Of a stretch of 13,358 nt of DNA, positions 7,135-13,358 are shown one piece after another. Where the stretch lies: contig CAMZFG010000007.1 in assembly GCA_947306035.1 (NCBI GenBank), positions 1-13,358 of the forward strand, written 5' to 3'. This DNA comes from an uncultured Clostridia bacterium (lineage in GTDB: Bacteria > Bacillota > Clostridia > Oscillospirales > CAG-272). The first letter of the stretch is position 1, and each line of letters starts with the position of its first letter. The notes under the pieces are model-generated. The model was not told the origin of the DNA and did not search any database. It saw nothing but the letters and a program-made list of their open reading frames with translations. The position numbers and the translations under genes are program-made.

Positions 7135-8439
7135 ATGCGTGTAAAAGAGCGATTTTCCGCGTGCTGGCGGGCGTACGTCGCCGCGCTGCGGCGAAGAGAC
7201 CTGGCCGTTCTCCTGTTCACGGCGATCGCCGCCGGGTGGCTGCTGACGCTGCCGTTCATCCTGTTCGGCGGGCCGAACTATTTTTACGATCTGTTCTTCG
7301 ATCATGCCACCGATACCTTTATGGACTTTCTCAACTCCGCGCGCGACGCCTCGCTGTTCGACGGGGTCTATATCGAGCGCGGCGTCATCTATCCGCCGCT
7401 CGCCAACCTGGTCTTTCTCGTTTTCGCGCGCCTGATGCCGGCGGACTACGCCGCCACCGAGTTTGAAGAGCGGCTGCAATGGCCGCACTACCCGGGCGTG
7501 GTCGCGATCAACCTGATCTATCTGGCGCTGACCGCCGCGGCTCTGGTCTTTTTGTACCGCCGTATGTTCGCGGGGCGCGGTCGGTGGCTGCTGGTGCTCG
7601 GCTGCGTGGCGGCGGTGTGCAACATTTCGACCGTGTACGGCATGGAACGCGGCAACATCGTGGTGCTCAGCACGGCGGCGGCGGCGTATTTCTGCCTGAC
7701 CTTCGACGCCGAAAGCAAAAAACTGCGCGAGGCGGGCCTGATCGCCCTGGCGTTCGCCATCGCCTTAAAACTCTATCCCGCCGTGTTCGCGTGGATATTG
7801 CTGACGGAAAAACGCTACCGGGAGGCCGCGCGCCTGCTGCTCTATACGACGGTGCTGTTTATCGCGCCCTCGTTCTTTTTCGGCGGGCCGGTCTGCTTTT
7901 TGTGGATGGCCTTCAACGCGCTCATCTTTTTCGCCTGGCATTCCGGCGTGGGCAGCCCTCACCTGTGGGACGTGATCATGAATTCCGCGGTCAGCGTGCT
8001 GTTCTGGGTCTCCGTGATCGGCGCGCCGTTCGTGCCGTATCTGTTCAAAAAACGGTGGCAGGTGTTCGCCTATTTCAGCGTGGTGCTGGCCGCCGCCCTG
8101 CCGCTGCAGTCGGTGTACGGCTGCATGATCCTGTGGGCGCCGATGTGGATGGGCATTTTTGAAGAAAAAACGCTGACCCTCAAAAACGCGCGCTATTTCG
8201 TTCCGATGGGGCTTTTGTTCGTGCCGCTGGTCAACCCGTGGTACGGCGTCAAAGGCCTCAACCAGGTGCTGCTGCCGCTGTGGATGCTGATCCTGCTCTC
8301 CGTCTATCTGGTCGATCTCGCCATAGCCGCGCTGCGCTACTGGCGCGAAAAAAGAAACCCGGCCCTCGTCGGCGGATCCGACGTCCCCGCGGGCGAAGAA
8401 AATAACGACAACGAAACAAAAGGAGAAGACCATGAGTAA
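7135..8439 (+). CDS. GT-C type membrane glycosyltransferase (GT87/DUF2029-like), second paralog
   Basis: This 434-residue protein is a clear paralog of the gene before it. Both share D-x3-DF-x-N-x2-RDA (here Asp60 and Asp64), Y-x-ER-x-V-x-YPPL-x-NL, ERGN (171-174), LKLYP (211-215) and PSF-x2-GGP, in the same order and at similar spacing. It also has about ten membrane segments. The C-terminal tail is hydrophilic and acidic (EENNDNE). The ATG at 7135 is chosen because GGGGGGT lies 7 bases before it; the in-frame GTG at 7126 overlaps that site. The last eight bases overlap the start of the LicD gene, which suggests translational coupling. Two retained paralogs point to two successive sugar additions or a two-subunit enzyme; neither can be settled here. 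Confidence 0.8.
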   Translation: MRVKERFSACWRAYVAALRRRDLAVLLFTAIAAGWLLTLPFILFGGPNYFYDLFFDHATDTFMDFLNSARDASLFDGVYIERGVIYPPLANLVFLVFARLMPADYAATEFEERLQWPHYPGVVAINLIYLALTAAALVFLYRRMFAGRGRWLLVLGCVAAVCNISTVYGMERGNIVVLSTAAAAYFCLTFDAESKKLREAGLIALAFAIALKLYPAVFAWILLTEKRYREAARLLLYTTVLFIAPSFFFGGPVCFLWMAFNALIFFAWHSGVGSPHLWDVIMNSAVSVLFWVSVIGAPFVPYLFKKRWQVFAYFSVVLAAALPLQSVYGCMILWAPMWMGIFEEKTLTLKNARYFVPMGLLFVPLVNPWYGVKGLNQVLLPLWMLILLSVYLVDLAIAALRYWREKRNPALVGGSDVPAGEENNDNETKGEDHE

Positions 8440-9235
8440 TCTGGAACACGTGCACGCGGTACTGTTTGACATTCTGAAAGCCATTGACGCGCTGTGCGAA
8501 AAACACGGCATCACCTATTTTCTCGATTCGGGCACGCTGCTCGGCGCCGTTCGCGAAAAGGACTTTATCCCGTGGGACGACGACGCGGATCTCACCATGC
8601 GCCGGGACGACTATGAAAAGTTCAAGGCCGTGGCAAACGAACTGCCCGCGCCGCTCAAACTCGTTTTGCCGAACGAGTACGGCGGGTATTTCTTCGATTT
8701 CGTGCCGCGCGTGCTCAACATGGACGAGCCCCTGCGCGAAGAAACGCCCGAGGATACGGCGCAGAACAATCACCAGAACCGCATGGCCGTCGACATCTTC
8801 ATTCTCGACGAGGTGCCGGACGACGAGCGCGCTTTCAAACGCATGATCTTCAAACAGAAGGTCAATTACGGCAAGGCCATGGCGTATCGCTACGACAAGC
8901 GCAAGCACGAGCATTCGTTCGGCGAGCGCCTCAAGATCGCGGTGCTCGGCTTTATGGGGCGTTGCTCAACGCTCGAGCGGATCATGCGGCAGCAGGAAAA
9001 GAACAGTCTGCGGTATCACGGGCAGCCCGGCAAATACTTTGAAAAGAGCAACACCATTCCCACCGAATTCGGCCTGCGCGATCTGCGCGCATCCTACGCG
9101 CAGTCGGTCAAACTGCCCCTGCGCGGCACGTATTTCAACTGCCCGGCGGGCTACGACCAGATCTTAACGACCCTGTACGGCGACTACATGACCCCGCCGC
9201 CGGAGGCCGAGCGCGCTCCGCAGCACTCCAACTGA
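8432..9235 (+). CDS. licD: LicD family phosphotransferase
   Basis: This 267-residue soluble protein has the LicD signature near its N-terminus: FLDSGTLLGAVREKDFIPWD at residues 30-49, then DDDADLTMRRDDYEKF, with the Asp cluster expected to bind metal and nucleotide. Asp115 in MAVDIFILDE fits the conserved D-hydrophobic-F/P position. Family members transfer phosphocholine, or another phospho-head group, from a CDP-linked donor to teichoic acid, capsule or glycolipid sugars. Length is normal for the family. AAAGGAG stands a few bases before the ATG, which overlaps the end of the previous gene by 8 bases. It is the last gene of the operon and is followed by a strong terminator. The exact head group is not known. 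Confidence 0.9.
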   Translation: MSNLEHVHAVLFDILKAIDALCEKHGITYFLDSGTLLGAVREKDFIPWDDDADLTMRRDDYEKFKAVANELPAPLKLVLPNEYGGYFFDFVPRVLNMDEPLREETPEDTAQNNHQNRMAVDIFILDEVPDDERAFKRMIFKQKVNYGKAMAYRYDKRKHEHSFGERLKIAVLGFMGRCSTLERIMRQQEKNSLRYHGQPGKYFEKSNTIPTEFGLRDLRASYAQSVKLPLRGTYFNCPAGYDQILTTLYGDYMTPPPEAERAPQHSN

Positions 9236-9245
9236 CGCGACCTTT

Positions 9246-9271
9246 GCCGCCCCCGCCGGGGGCGGCTTTTT
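9246..9271 (+). terminator. Terminator after the LicD gene
   Basis: GCCGCCCCC (9246-9254) pairs with GGGGGCGGC (9258-9266) around GCC and is followed by T5. This closes the operon and implies that the LicC-like gene depends on its own promoter. Confidence 0.9.
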
Positions 9272-9286
9272 GACGGCAAAAAGGGG

Positions 9287-9315
9287 TTGACTTTTTCGGG
9301 CGCTTACGATATAAT
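9287..9315 (+). promoter_or_regulatory. Promoter of the LicC-like gene
   Basis: TTGACT (9287-9292) and TATAAT (9310-9315) are separated by 17 bp. Transcription should begin near 9322. The 12 bases from the -35 box, TTGACTTTTTCG, are the same as in the GT-C/LicD promoter at 5794. Confidence 0.85.
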
Positions 9316-9333
9316 AAGAGGGCATTTGACAAA

Positions 9334-9369
9334 ATGAAAGGAAAAACGCCGCCCCGGCGGCAGTTATGA
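9334..9369 (+). promoter_or_regulatory. Structured leader with an 11-codon open frame before the LicC-like gene
   Basis: The leader holds an ATG at 9334 that opens an 11-codon frame (MKGKTPPRRQL) ending in TGA at 9367-9369, four bases before the LicC-like ATG. Inside it lies AAAGGA (9337-9342) and a hairpin, GCCGCC (9348-9353) with GGCGGC (9356-9361). No usual Shine-Dalgarno site stands 5-10 bases before the ATG at 9374. Coupling from the mini-frame, or a hairpin bringing AAAGGA closer, are both possible; it may also mean nothing. Confidence 0.35.
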
Positions 9370-9373
9370 CAGT

Positions 9374-10288
9374 ATGAAACAAACGTTGACAAGACCGCAG
9401 TTCGATCTGCTGGTCGAACTGGCCACTCCGAACGACGACCGCGCGGTCGCGCCCATGGCGACCGAAACGCGCTTTACGCCGGCGTTGCGCGAGCAGACTT
9501 TGCGGGAATTGACGGAACGCGGCTTTATCGCCGGCACGACCGTGACGGAAAAAGGATCGGCGGCGCTTGAACCGTACCGCGCCCGCCGCGTTATTCTGAC
9601 GGCCGCGGGCCTCGGGCAGCGGCTGGTGCCCGTGACCTACGTCATGCCGAAGCCCCTGGTCAAGATAAACGGCAGGCGCCTGATCGAGACCATCATCGAC
9701 GCGGCGCGCGCCGCGGGCATCGAAGAGATCGTGGTGGTGCGCGGCTATATGGGTGAAAAATTCGACGTGCTGCGCGAAAAATATCCCGATATCCGGCTGA
9801 TCGACAACCCCTATTTCAACGAGGCCAACAACATCTCCTCGGTGTTCGTGGCGGCCGATCTTCTCGAAAACGCCTATATCTGCGACGCGGATCTGCTCGT
9901 CAAAAAGCCCGCCGTGTTCAAAAAATATCACTGGTGTTCCAACTACCTCGGCATTCCCATGGCGCACTCCGACGACTGGTGTTTCACCATGAACGGCGAC
10001 TGCATCGCCTCGCAGCAGGTGGGCGGCGACAACTGCTATCAGCAGATCGGCGTGGCGTATTTCGACGGCGAAACGGGCCGCACGGCCGGCCGGCAGACCA
10101 AAGAGATCTTTGCGACGCCCGAGGGCAAAAAGTACTTTTGGGACAACGCCCTGTATACCTTCCACATGCCCGACTACCATATCGAAATGCGCAACTGCGC
10201 GGCGGGGCAGGACGTGCTGGAGATCGACACCTACGAAGAACTGTGCCGGCTCGACGAGCGCTACCGCGCCCCGGACTACGTCGGTTAA
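9374..10288 (+). CDS. licC: LicC-like nucleotidyltransferase with N-terminal winged-helix-like domain
   Basis: This 304-residue protein has two parts. Residues 1-70 read like a winged-helix segment: ALREQTLRELTERGFI, then a wing-like VTEKGSAALEPY. Residues 72-304 are a nucleotidyltransferase of the LicC type: LTAAGLGQRLVPVTYVMPKP (75-94, nucleotide binding), NPYFNEANNISSVFVA (145-160), YICDADLLV (168-176, metal-binding Asp171 and Asp173) and LEIDTYEEL near the C-terminus. LicC makes CDP-choline from CTP and phosphocholine, the donor used by LicD, and the neighbouring LicD gene fits this. Similar Clostridia proteins with the same N-terminus carry a choline-kinase domain after the nucleotidyltransferase; this one ends without it. 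Substrate specificity is inferred. The ATG at 9374 is the only usable start in the open frame, although its ribosome binding site is weak. Confidence 0.85.
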   Translation: MKQTLTRPQFDLLVELATPNDDRAVAPMATETRFTPALREQTLRELTERGFIAGTTVTEKGSAALEPYRARRVILTAAGLGQRLVPVTYVMPKPLVKINGRRLIETIIDAARAAGIEEIVVVRGYMGEKFDVLREKYPDIRLIDNPYFNEANNISSVFVAADLLENAYICDADLLVKKPAVFKKYHWCSNYLGIPMAHSDDWCFTMNGDCIASQQVGGDNCYQQIGVAYFDGETGRTAGRQTKEIFATPEGKKYFWDNALYTFHMPDYHIEMRNCAAGQDVLEIDTYEELCRLDERYRAPDYVG

Positions 10289-10294
10289 ATCATT

Positions 10295-10324
10295 AAAAAA
10301 CACCCCCGTTCGGGGGTGTTTTTT
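10295..10324. terminator. Bidirectional terminator between the LicC-like gene and rhaA
   Basis: A 13-bp perfect stem, AAAAAACACCCCC (10295-10307) with GGGGGTGTTTTTT (10312-10324), closes around GTTC. The A-run and T-run let it work in both directions, as needed between these two convergent genes. Confidence 0.9.
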
Positions 10325-10336
10325 CGTTTTTGAACG

Positions 10337-11590
10337 TCAGCGGCGGAGCGAGAGCACTTCTTTTTCGTACCGCTCGATCTCGGGGTACCACGCGCCGTCC
10401 TGCGGTTTTCCGCAGACGCGGCAGTATTCCGCCCACACGTCGCCGAACGGGTAGGTCTTCAGTTCTTCCTGCAGCACCATCAGTTTGGTGAAACGGCTCT
10501 CGTCCTGCAGCTTTTTCAGCGTTTCGCAGGGCTGCAGCAGGGCAAAGAGCAGGGCCTTTTGCAGGTTGCGGAAGCCCGTGACCCACGCCGCCACGCGGTT
10601 GATCGACGCGTCGAAGTAGTCAAGCGCGAGAAAAACGCGGTCCAGGGCGTTCATGCGCACGATCTCCTTGCAGATCTCTTTGGTCTCGTCGTCGAACAGC
10701 ACGACGTGGTCGGAATCCCAGCGCACGCCCCGCGTGATGTGCAGCGCCATGCGCTTGTCGAAGGCGAGGATGGAGGCCAGTTTGTCGCTGACGACCTCGG
10801 TGGGGTGATAGTGGCCGTTGTCCATCAGCGTGATGCAGTCGTCGCGGCCGGCGGCGTATTTGAGGCACCATTCGGCCGAGCCGACGGTGTAACTCTCCAC
10901 GCCGATGCCGAACACCTTGCTCTCGGCGCAGGGAAACACCTTCGTTTTGTCAAAGGGCTCGGAGAGGATCTCGTCAAAGGACTGCTTGTAGCGCAGGCGC
11001 GGCCCCAGGCGGTCGGCGGGCAGGTCTTTATAGCCGTCGCCCGTCCAGATGTTCATGACGCAGGGTTTGCCCAGTTCGTCGGCCAGATACTGCGAGATGC
11101 GAACGCTGGCCCTGCCGTGCTCCACCCAGAATTTCCGGGTGGTCTCATTCGGCGAGGAAAGCGTCAAAGGGTCGCACATGGGGTGAGAAAAGAAGGTGGG
11201 ATTGAAGTCGCAGCCGATGCCGCGGGCGCGGCAAAAATCGACCCATTTCTTGAAATGTTTGGGCTCCAGTTTGTCGCGGTCGACCCAGCCGCCGTTGTCC
11301 TCGTCGAAAATGGCGTAGCAGGCGTGCAGGTTCAGTTTGACCTGACCGGGCACCAGGGAGATGACTTTGTCGATATCCGCCATCAGTTCGGCGGGGGTGC
11401 GGGCTTTGCCCGGGTAGTTGCCGGTGGCCTGAATGCCGCCCGTGAGGGTCTTGTCTTTTTGGTCAAAGCCGCCCACGTCGTCGCCCTGCCAGCAGTGCAG
11501 CGCCACGGGCACGGTCTGCAGTTTCCGGATGGCGGCGTCGGCATCGACGCCGAGGCGGGCGTATTGCTCTTTGGCTTGACTGTAACTCAT
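10337..11590 (-). CDS. rhaA: L-rhamnose isomerase
   Basis: This 417-residue cytoplasmic enzyme converts L-rhamnose to L-rhamnulose. It matches the family over its whole length and at the usual size. The metal ligands fit those known in the E. coli enzyme with small offsets: Glu232 (VESY), Asp257 and His260 (LMDNGHYH), His284 (ALHITRG), Asp292 and Asp294 (RWDSDH) and Asp324 (LALDYFD). The N-terminal HCWQGDDVGGF block at 32-42 is also typical. The start codon overlaps the rhaB stop codon as ATGA, so rhaB and rhaA are translationally coupled. It is the second and last gene of the operon seen here; no aldolase (rhaD) follows before the terminator. Confidence 0.97.
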   Translation of the reverse strand: MSYSQAKEQYARLGVDADAAIRKLQTVPVALHCWQGDDVGGFDQKDKTLTGGIQATGNYPGKARTPAELMADIDKVISLVPGQVKLNLHACYAIFDEDNGGWVDRDKLEPKHFKKWVDFCRARGIGCDFNPTFFSHPMCDPLTLSSPNETTRKFWVEHGRASVRISQYLADELGKPCVMNIWTGDGYKDLPADRLGPRLRYKQSFDEILSEPFDKTKVFPCAESKVFGIGVESYTVGSAEWCLKYAAGRDDCITLMDNGHYHPTEVVSDKLASILAFDKRMALHITRGVRWDSDHVVLFDDETKEICKEIVRMNALDRVFLALDYFDASINRVAAWVTGFRNLQKALLFALLQPCETLKKLQDESRFTKLMVLQEELKTYPFGDVWAEYCRVCGKPQDGAWYPEIERYEKEVLSLRR

Positions 11591-13047
11591 GGCAAAAACT
11601 CCTTTACTTCAAAACTTTCGCGCACGCAGTCGCGCGCCTGTTGCAGGTTTTTGAAAACGCCGGCGGCCATAAACTGCACCAGCAGGTTGCCGATGGCGGT
11701 GCCCTCGGTGGGCCCGGCCAGCACGGGCAGCCCCGTGGCTTTGGCCGTCAGGGCGTTGAGATAGCCGTCTTTGCACCCGCCGCCGACGATGTTCAGCGAG
11801 GTGTAGCGTTTGCCCGTCATGGCGGAAAGGTCGCGCACGGCCACGCGGTAACTCTCGGCCAGACTTTGGTAGATCGTGGCCATCAGCGCGGGCACGTCGT
11901 CCGGCGCGGGCACGGGTTTTCCGTCGCGGCGGCAAACGTCGCGCACGGCCTCGATCATGCTGTCGGGGCAGAGAAAGGCGGGGTCGCCCGCGTCGATCAC
12001 GGCAACGGGGCCGCGATGATCGCGCGCGGCCTGCTCCAGTTCGGCAAAACTCCATTTCTTGTCGGCGGCGGTGCGGGCCTCGCGCCCCGCCACGTAGTTG
12101 ACGCCGTTTATTTCCCGGCGCACCGACTGGATCATCCAAAGCCCCATAATGTTTTTCAGCAGCCGGAAGCGGTAAAACGCGCCGCCCTCGTTGGTAAAGC
12201 CGGCAAGGCGCGCCGTCTCGGTCAGCAGCGGGTCTTTTTGCTCTACGCCGAGCAGCGACCAGGTGCCGGAAGAAAGGTAAACGGCGTTCTCGTCGCGGGC
12301 GGGCACGGCTAAAAACGCGGAGCCCGTGTCGTGCGTGGCGGGCAGTACGACGGTGGTGTCAAAGCCGACGATCTTTTGCACCGCGGGCGTCAGGCGTCCC
12401 ACGACCGTGCCGGGCATGGAGAGGGGAGCAAAAATCTTTTCCGGCAGTCCCAGCCGTTTTATCAGTTCCGTATCCCACGTGCGGGTCGCGGCGGAGATCA
12501 GGCCCCCCGTCGTGGCCTCGGTGTATTCGTTCATCTGAACGCCCGTCAGCAGATAGTTGAGGTAGTCGGGCACGAACAGGATGCGCGCCGCTTTTTCAAG
12601 TTTTTCCGGCTCGTCGCGGCGGTCGGCCAGCAGTTGGTAGAGCGTGTTGAAGGGCTGTTTCTGAATGCCGGTGCGGGCGTACAGTTCTGGCAGGGGCACG
12701 GCGGCTTCCGCCACCGCGTCAAGCCCTTTGGTGCGGTTGTCGCGGTAGGCAACGGCGTCGCCGAGCGGGTTTCCGGCGTCGTCGATCAGCACGTAGTCGA
12801 CGCCCCAGGTGTCAATGCCCACGGTGTCGGGCACCACGCCGCGGTCGGCGCAGGCGGCAAGCCCCGCCAGCACGCCCTGCCGCAGATTTTCCATATCCCA
12901 GCAGTCGCGCCCGTTCTTTCGCACCTGGCGGTTTTCAAAGCGGAAGATCTCCTCTAACACCATGCGGCCGTTCTCGACCCGCCCCAGAATGTGGCGGCCG
13001 GAAGACGCGCCGATATCGATGGCAAGACAGCAAAACACGGTCGGCAC
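11587..13047 (-). CDS. rhaB: Rhamnulokinase (FGGY family)
   Basis: This 486-residue kinase phosphorylates L-rhamnulose to L-rhamnulose-1-phosphate. The N-terminal ATP-binding block LAIDIGASSGRHILG, the WGVDYVLID region, YRDNRT, PATHDTGSAF, the SSGTWSLLG block and the C-terminal IVGGGCKDGYLNALTAKATG with AGPTEGTAIGN are those of RhaB. The start is a GTG. The one at 13047 is preferred because AAAGGA stands 7 bases before it; a second GTG at 13038 with GAGG 8 bases upstream would remove three residues and is nearly as good. The much longer open frame to 13260 runs through the promoter region and overlaps the rubrerythrin start, so it is rejected. rhaB is the first gene of the rhaBA operon. Confidence 0.95.
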   Translation of the reverse strand: MPTVFCCLAIDIGASSGRHILGRVENGRMVLEEIFRFENRQVRKNGRDCWDMENLRQGVLAGLAACADRGVVPDTVGIDTWGVDYVLIDDAGNPLGDAVAYRDNRTKGLDAVAEAAVPLPELYARTGIQKQPFNTLYQLLADRRDEPEKLEKAARILFVPDYLNYLLTGVQMNEYTEATTGGLISAATRTWDTELIKRLGLPEKIFAPLSMPGTVVGRLTPAVQKIVGFDTTVVLPATHDTGSAFLAVPARDENAVYLSSGTWSLLGVEQKDPLLTETARLAGFTNEGGAFYRFRLLKNIMGLWMIQSVRREINGVNYVAGREARTAADKKWSFAELEQAARDHRGPVAVIDAGDPAFLCPDSMIEAVRDVCRRDGKPVPAPDDVPALMATIYQSLAESYRVAVRDLSAMTGKRYTSLNIVGGGCKDGYLNALTAKATGLPVLAGPTEGTAIGNLLVQFMAAGVFKNLQQARDCVRESFEVKEFLP

Positions 13048-13066
13048 CTCGCTTTCCTTTTCTTTA

Positions 13067-13080
13067 ATTATAGTGTACCA
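13067..13080 (-). promoter_or_regulatory. Extended -10 region of the rhaBA promoter
   Basis: On the minus strand, TGG-TACACT (13080-13072) reads as an extended -10 box, and an overlapping TATAAT lies at 13072-13067. No good -35 box lies 16-18 bp upstream; the bases there are TTTCCC or GC-rich. A weak -35 region suits a promoter that needs an activator, as rhamnose operons often do. Confidence 0.55.
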
Positions 13081-13104
13081 TAGCGGGCGCGCGGGGGAAA
13101 AGAA

Positions 13105-13138
13105 CGGGATTTTAACACAAAGGTGCGGGATTTTCACA
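13105..13138. repeat. 21-bp-phased direct repeat upstream of rhaB
   Basis: On the minus strand TGTGAAAATCCCG (13138-13126) and TGTTAAAATCCCG (13117-13105) match at 12 of 13 positions and start exactly 21 bp apart, two helical turns. The proximal copy ends about 4 bp upstream of where the -35 box should be. AraC-family activators such as AraC bind direct half-sites at 21-bp spacing abutting or overlapping the -35 region, so this is a plausible operator for a rhamnose-responsive regulator encoded elsewhere. Confidence 0.6.
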
Positions 13139-13143
13139 TGGCG

Positions 13144-13160
13144 CGCAAAAAATTTTTGCG
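13144..13160. repeat. A/T-tract palindrome upstream of the rubrerythrin promoter
   Basis: CGCAAAAA (13144-13151) and TTTTTGCG (13153-13160) form a perfect dyad around one A. Its centre lies about 61 bases before the predicted start of the rubrerythrin transcript. It could be a regulator site, an UP-like or bent A-tract element, or chance. It does not resemble the PerR or Rex consensus that I know. Confidence 0.35.
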
Positions 13161-13178
13161 GCGGCGCGAAAAAAACCG

Positions 13179-13206
13179 TTGCAAAACCGCCGAAACATGG
13201 TACAAT
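13179..13206 (+). promoter_or_regulatory. Promoter of the rubrerythrin gene
   Basis: TTGCAA (13179-13184) and TACAAT (13201-13206) are separated by 16 bp; GTTGCA one base to the left would give 17 bp. Transcription should start near 13213, about 27 bases before the ATG. Confidence 0.65.
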
Positions 13207-13239
13207 AAGGATAAGTCCAAACGACAAGGAGGAAAAAAC

Positions 13240-13358
13240 ATGAATAAGAACAAGTATCACGGCACGCAGACCGAAAAGAACCTGCTGGCCGCTTTTGCGG
13301 GCGAGTCGCAGGCGCGCAACAAGTACACCTATTTCGCGTCGGCCGCCAAAAAAGAGGG
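13240..13358 (+). CDS. rbr: Rubrerythrin, N-terminal part (runs off the right edge)
   Basis: The first 39 codons are present. The segment FAGESQARNKYTYFASAAKK at residues 19-38 is the first helix of the rubrerythrin four-helix bundle, including the conserved Glu22 that binds the di-iron centre. Rubrerythrins reduce hydrogen peroxide in the cytoplasm of anaerobes. AAGGAGG at 13226-13232 stands 7 bases before the ATG. The C-terminal half, including any rubredoxin domain, is outside the window, so the subtype cannot be named. Confidence 0.92.
   Translation, partial: MNKNKYHGTQTEKNLLAAFAGESQARNKYTYFASAAKKE

Noticed and set aside
5872-7488. Long leftward open frame of 538 codons across both GT-C genes
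   Set aside because: It is antisense to two well-supported genes, is rich in Arg, Gln, His and Asp as expected from reversed membrane-protein codons in GC-rich DNA, and has no recognisable domain or signals.
9164-10303. Leftward open frame of 379 codons opposite the LicC-like gene
   Set aside because: It overlaps the licD end, a terminator, a consensus promoter and the LicC-like gene; its composition is that of a shadow frame.
10559-11764. Rightward open frame of 401 codons opposite rhaA
   Set aside because: It is antisense to rhaA, whose catalytic residues are all in place; there is no domain or start signal on this strand.
13048-13260. N-terminal extension of rhaB to position 13260
   Set aside because: It would run through the rhaBA promoter and phased repeats and overlap the rubrerythrin start; the conserved kinase N-terminus begins at the GTG codons at 13047 or 13038.
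1-13358. CRISPR arrays, tRNA or rRNA genes, transposases, phage genes
   Set aside because: I looked for regularly spaced repeats, cloverleaf-like segments and recombinase or transposase motifs on both strands and saw none.

Overview
The window reads as chromosomal DNA of a strictly anaerobic, high-GC Clostridia-type Firmicute, for example a gut member of the Oscillospirales or a nearby order. The reasons are AGGAGG-type ribosome binding sites, textbook sigma-A promoters (TTGACA-17 bp-TATAAT class), GC-rich rho-independent terminators, a rubrerythrin gene and LicC/LicD-type phosphocholine genes. The organism is an inference. Every assignment here comes from reading the sequence, with no database search.

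Layout. (1) Positions 1-423 hold no intact gene. They contain two tandem hairpins, a leftward terminator, a broken leftward fragment of an XRE-family repressor, and a rightward promoter surrounded by repeated TTGACA(TT) half-sites. (2) 424-1956 is a rightward secreted lipoprotein with propeller-like repeats and unknown function. (3) A double terminator separates it from a leftward radC / PfoR-like membrane protein operon (3972-2025). (4) A leftward MATE-family exporter (5635-4139) has its own terminator and a near-perfect promoter with a perfect inverted repeat inside the spacer. (5) Divergent from it is a rightward three-gene operon (5851-9235): two paralogous GT-C membrane glycosyltransferases and a LicD-family phosphotransferase. 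A separately promoted LicC-like nucleotidyltransferase with an N-terminal winged-helix-like extension follows (9374-10288). (6) Convergent to it is a leftward rhamnose operon, rhaB-rhaA (13047-10337), with a 21-bp-phased direct repeat upstream. (7) Divergent from rhaB, the first 39 codons of a rubrerythrin gene run off the right edge.

How the genes may work together. The four genes from 5851 to 10288 look like one surface-decoration module. Two polyprenyl-phosphate-sugar-dependent GT-C enzymes would add sugars on the outer face of the membrane. The LicC-like enzyme would make a CDP-activated head group such as CDP-choline, and LicD would move the phospho-head group onto the glycan or glycolipid. 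No LicA kinase or LicB transporter is present, so the activated group and its source are open. rhaB and rhaA carry out two consecutive steps of L-rhamnose catabolism, isomerisation then phosphorylation; the aldolase and regulator must lie elsewhere. The radC/PfoR-like pair and the MATE exporter show no obvious link to these pathways.

The best candidates for something undescribed are the paired GT-C / LicD / LicC surface module, the phased repeats in front of rhaB, the inverted repeat inside the MATE promoter, and the broken XRE regulator beside the lipoprotein promoter.
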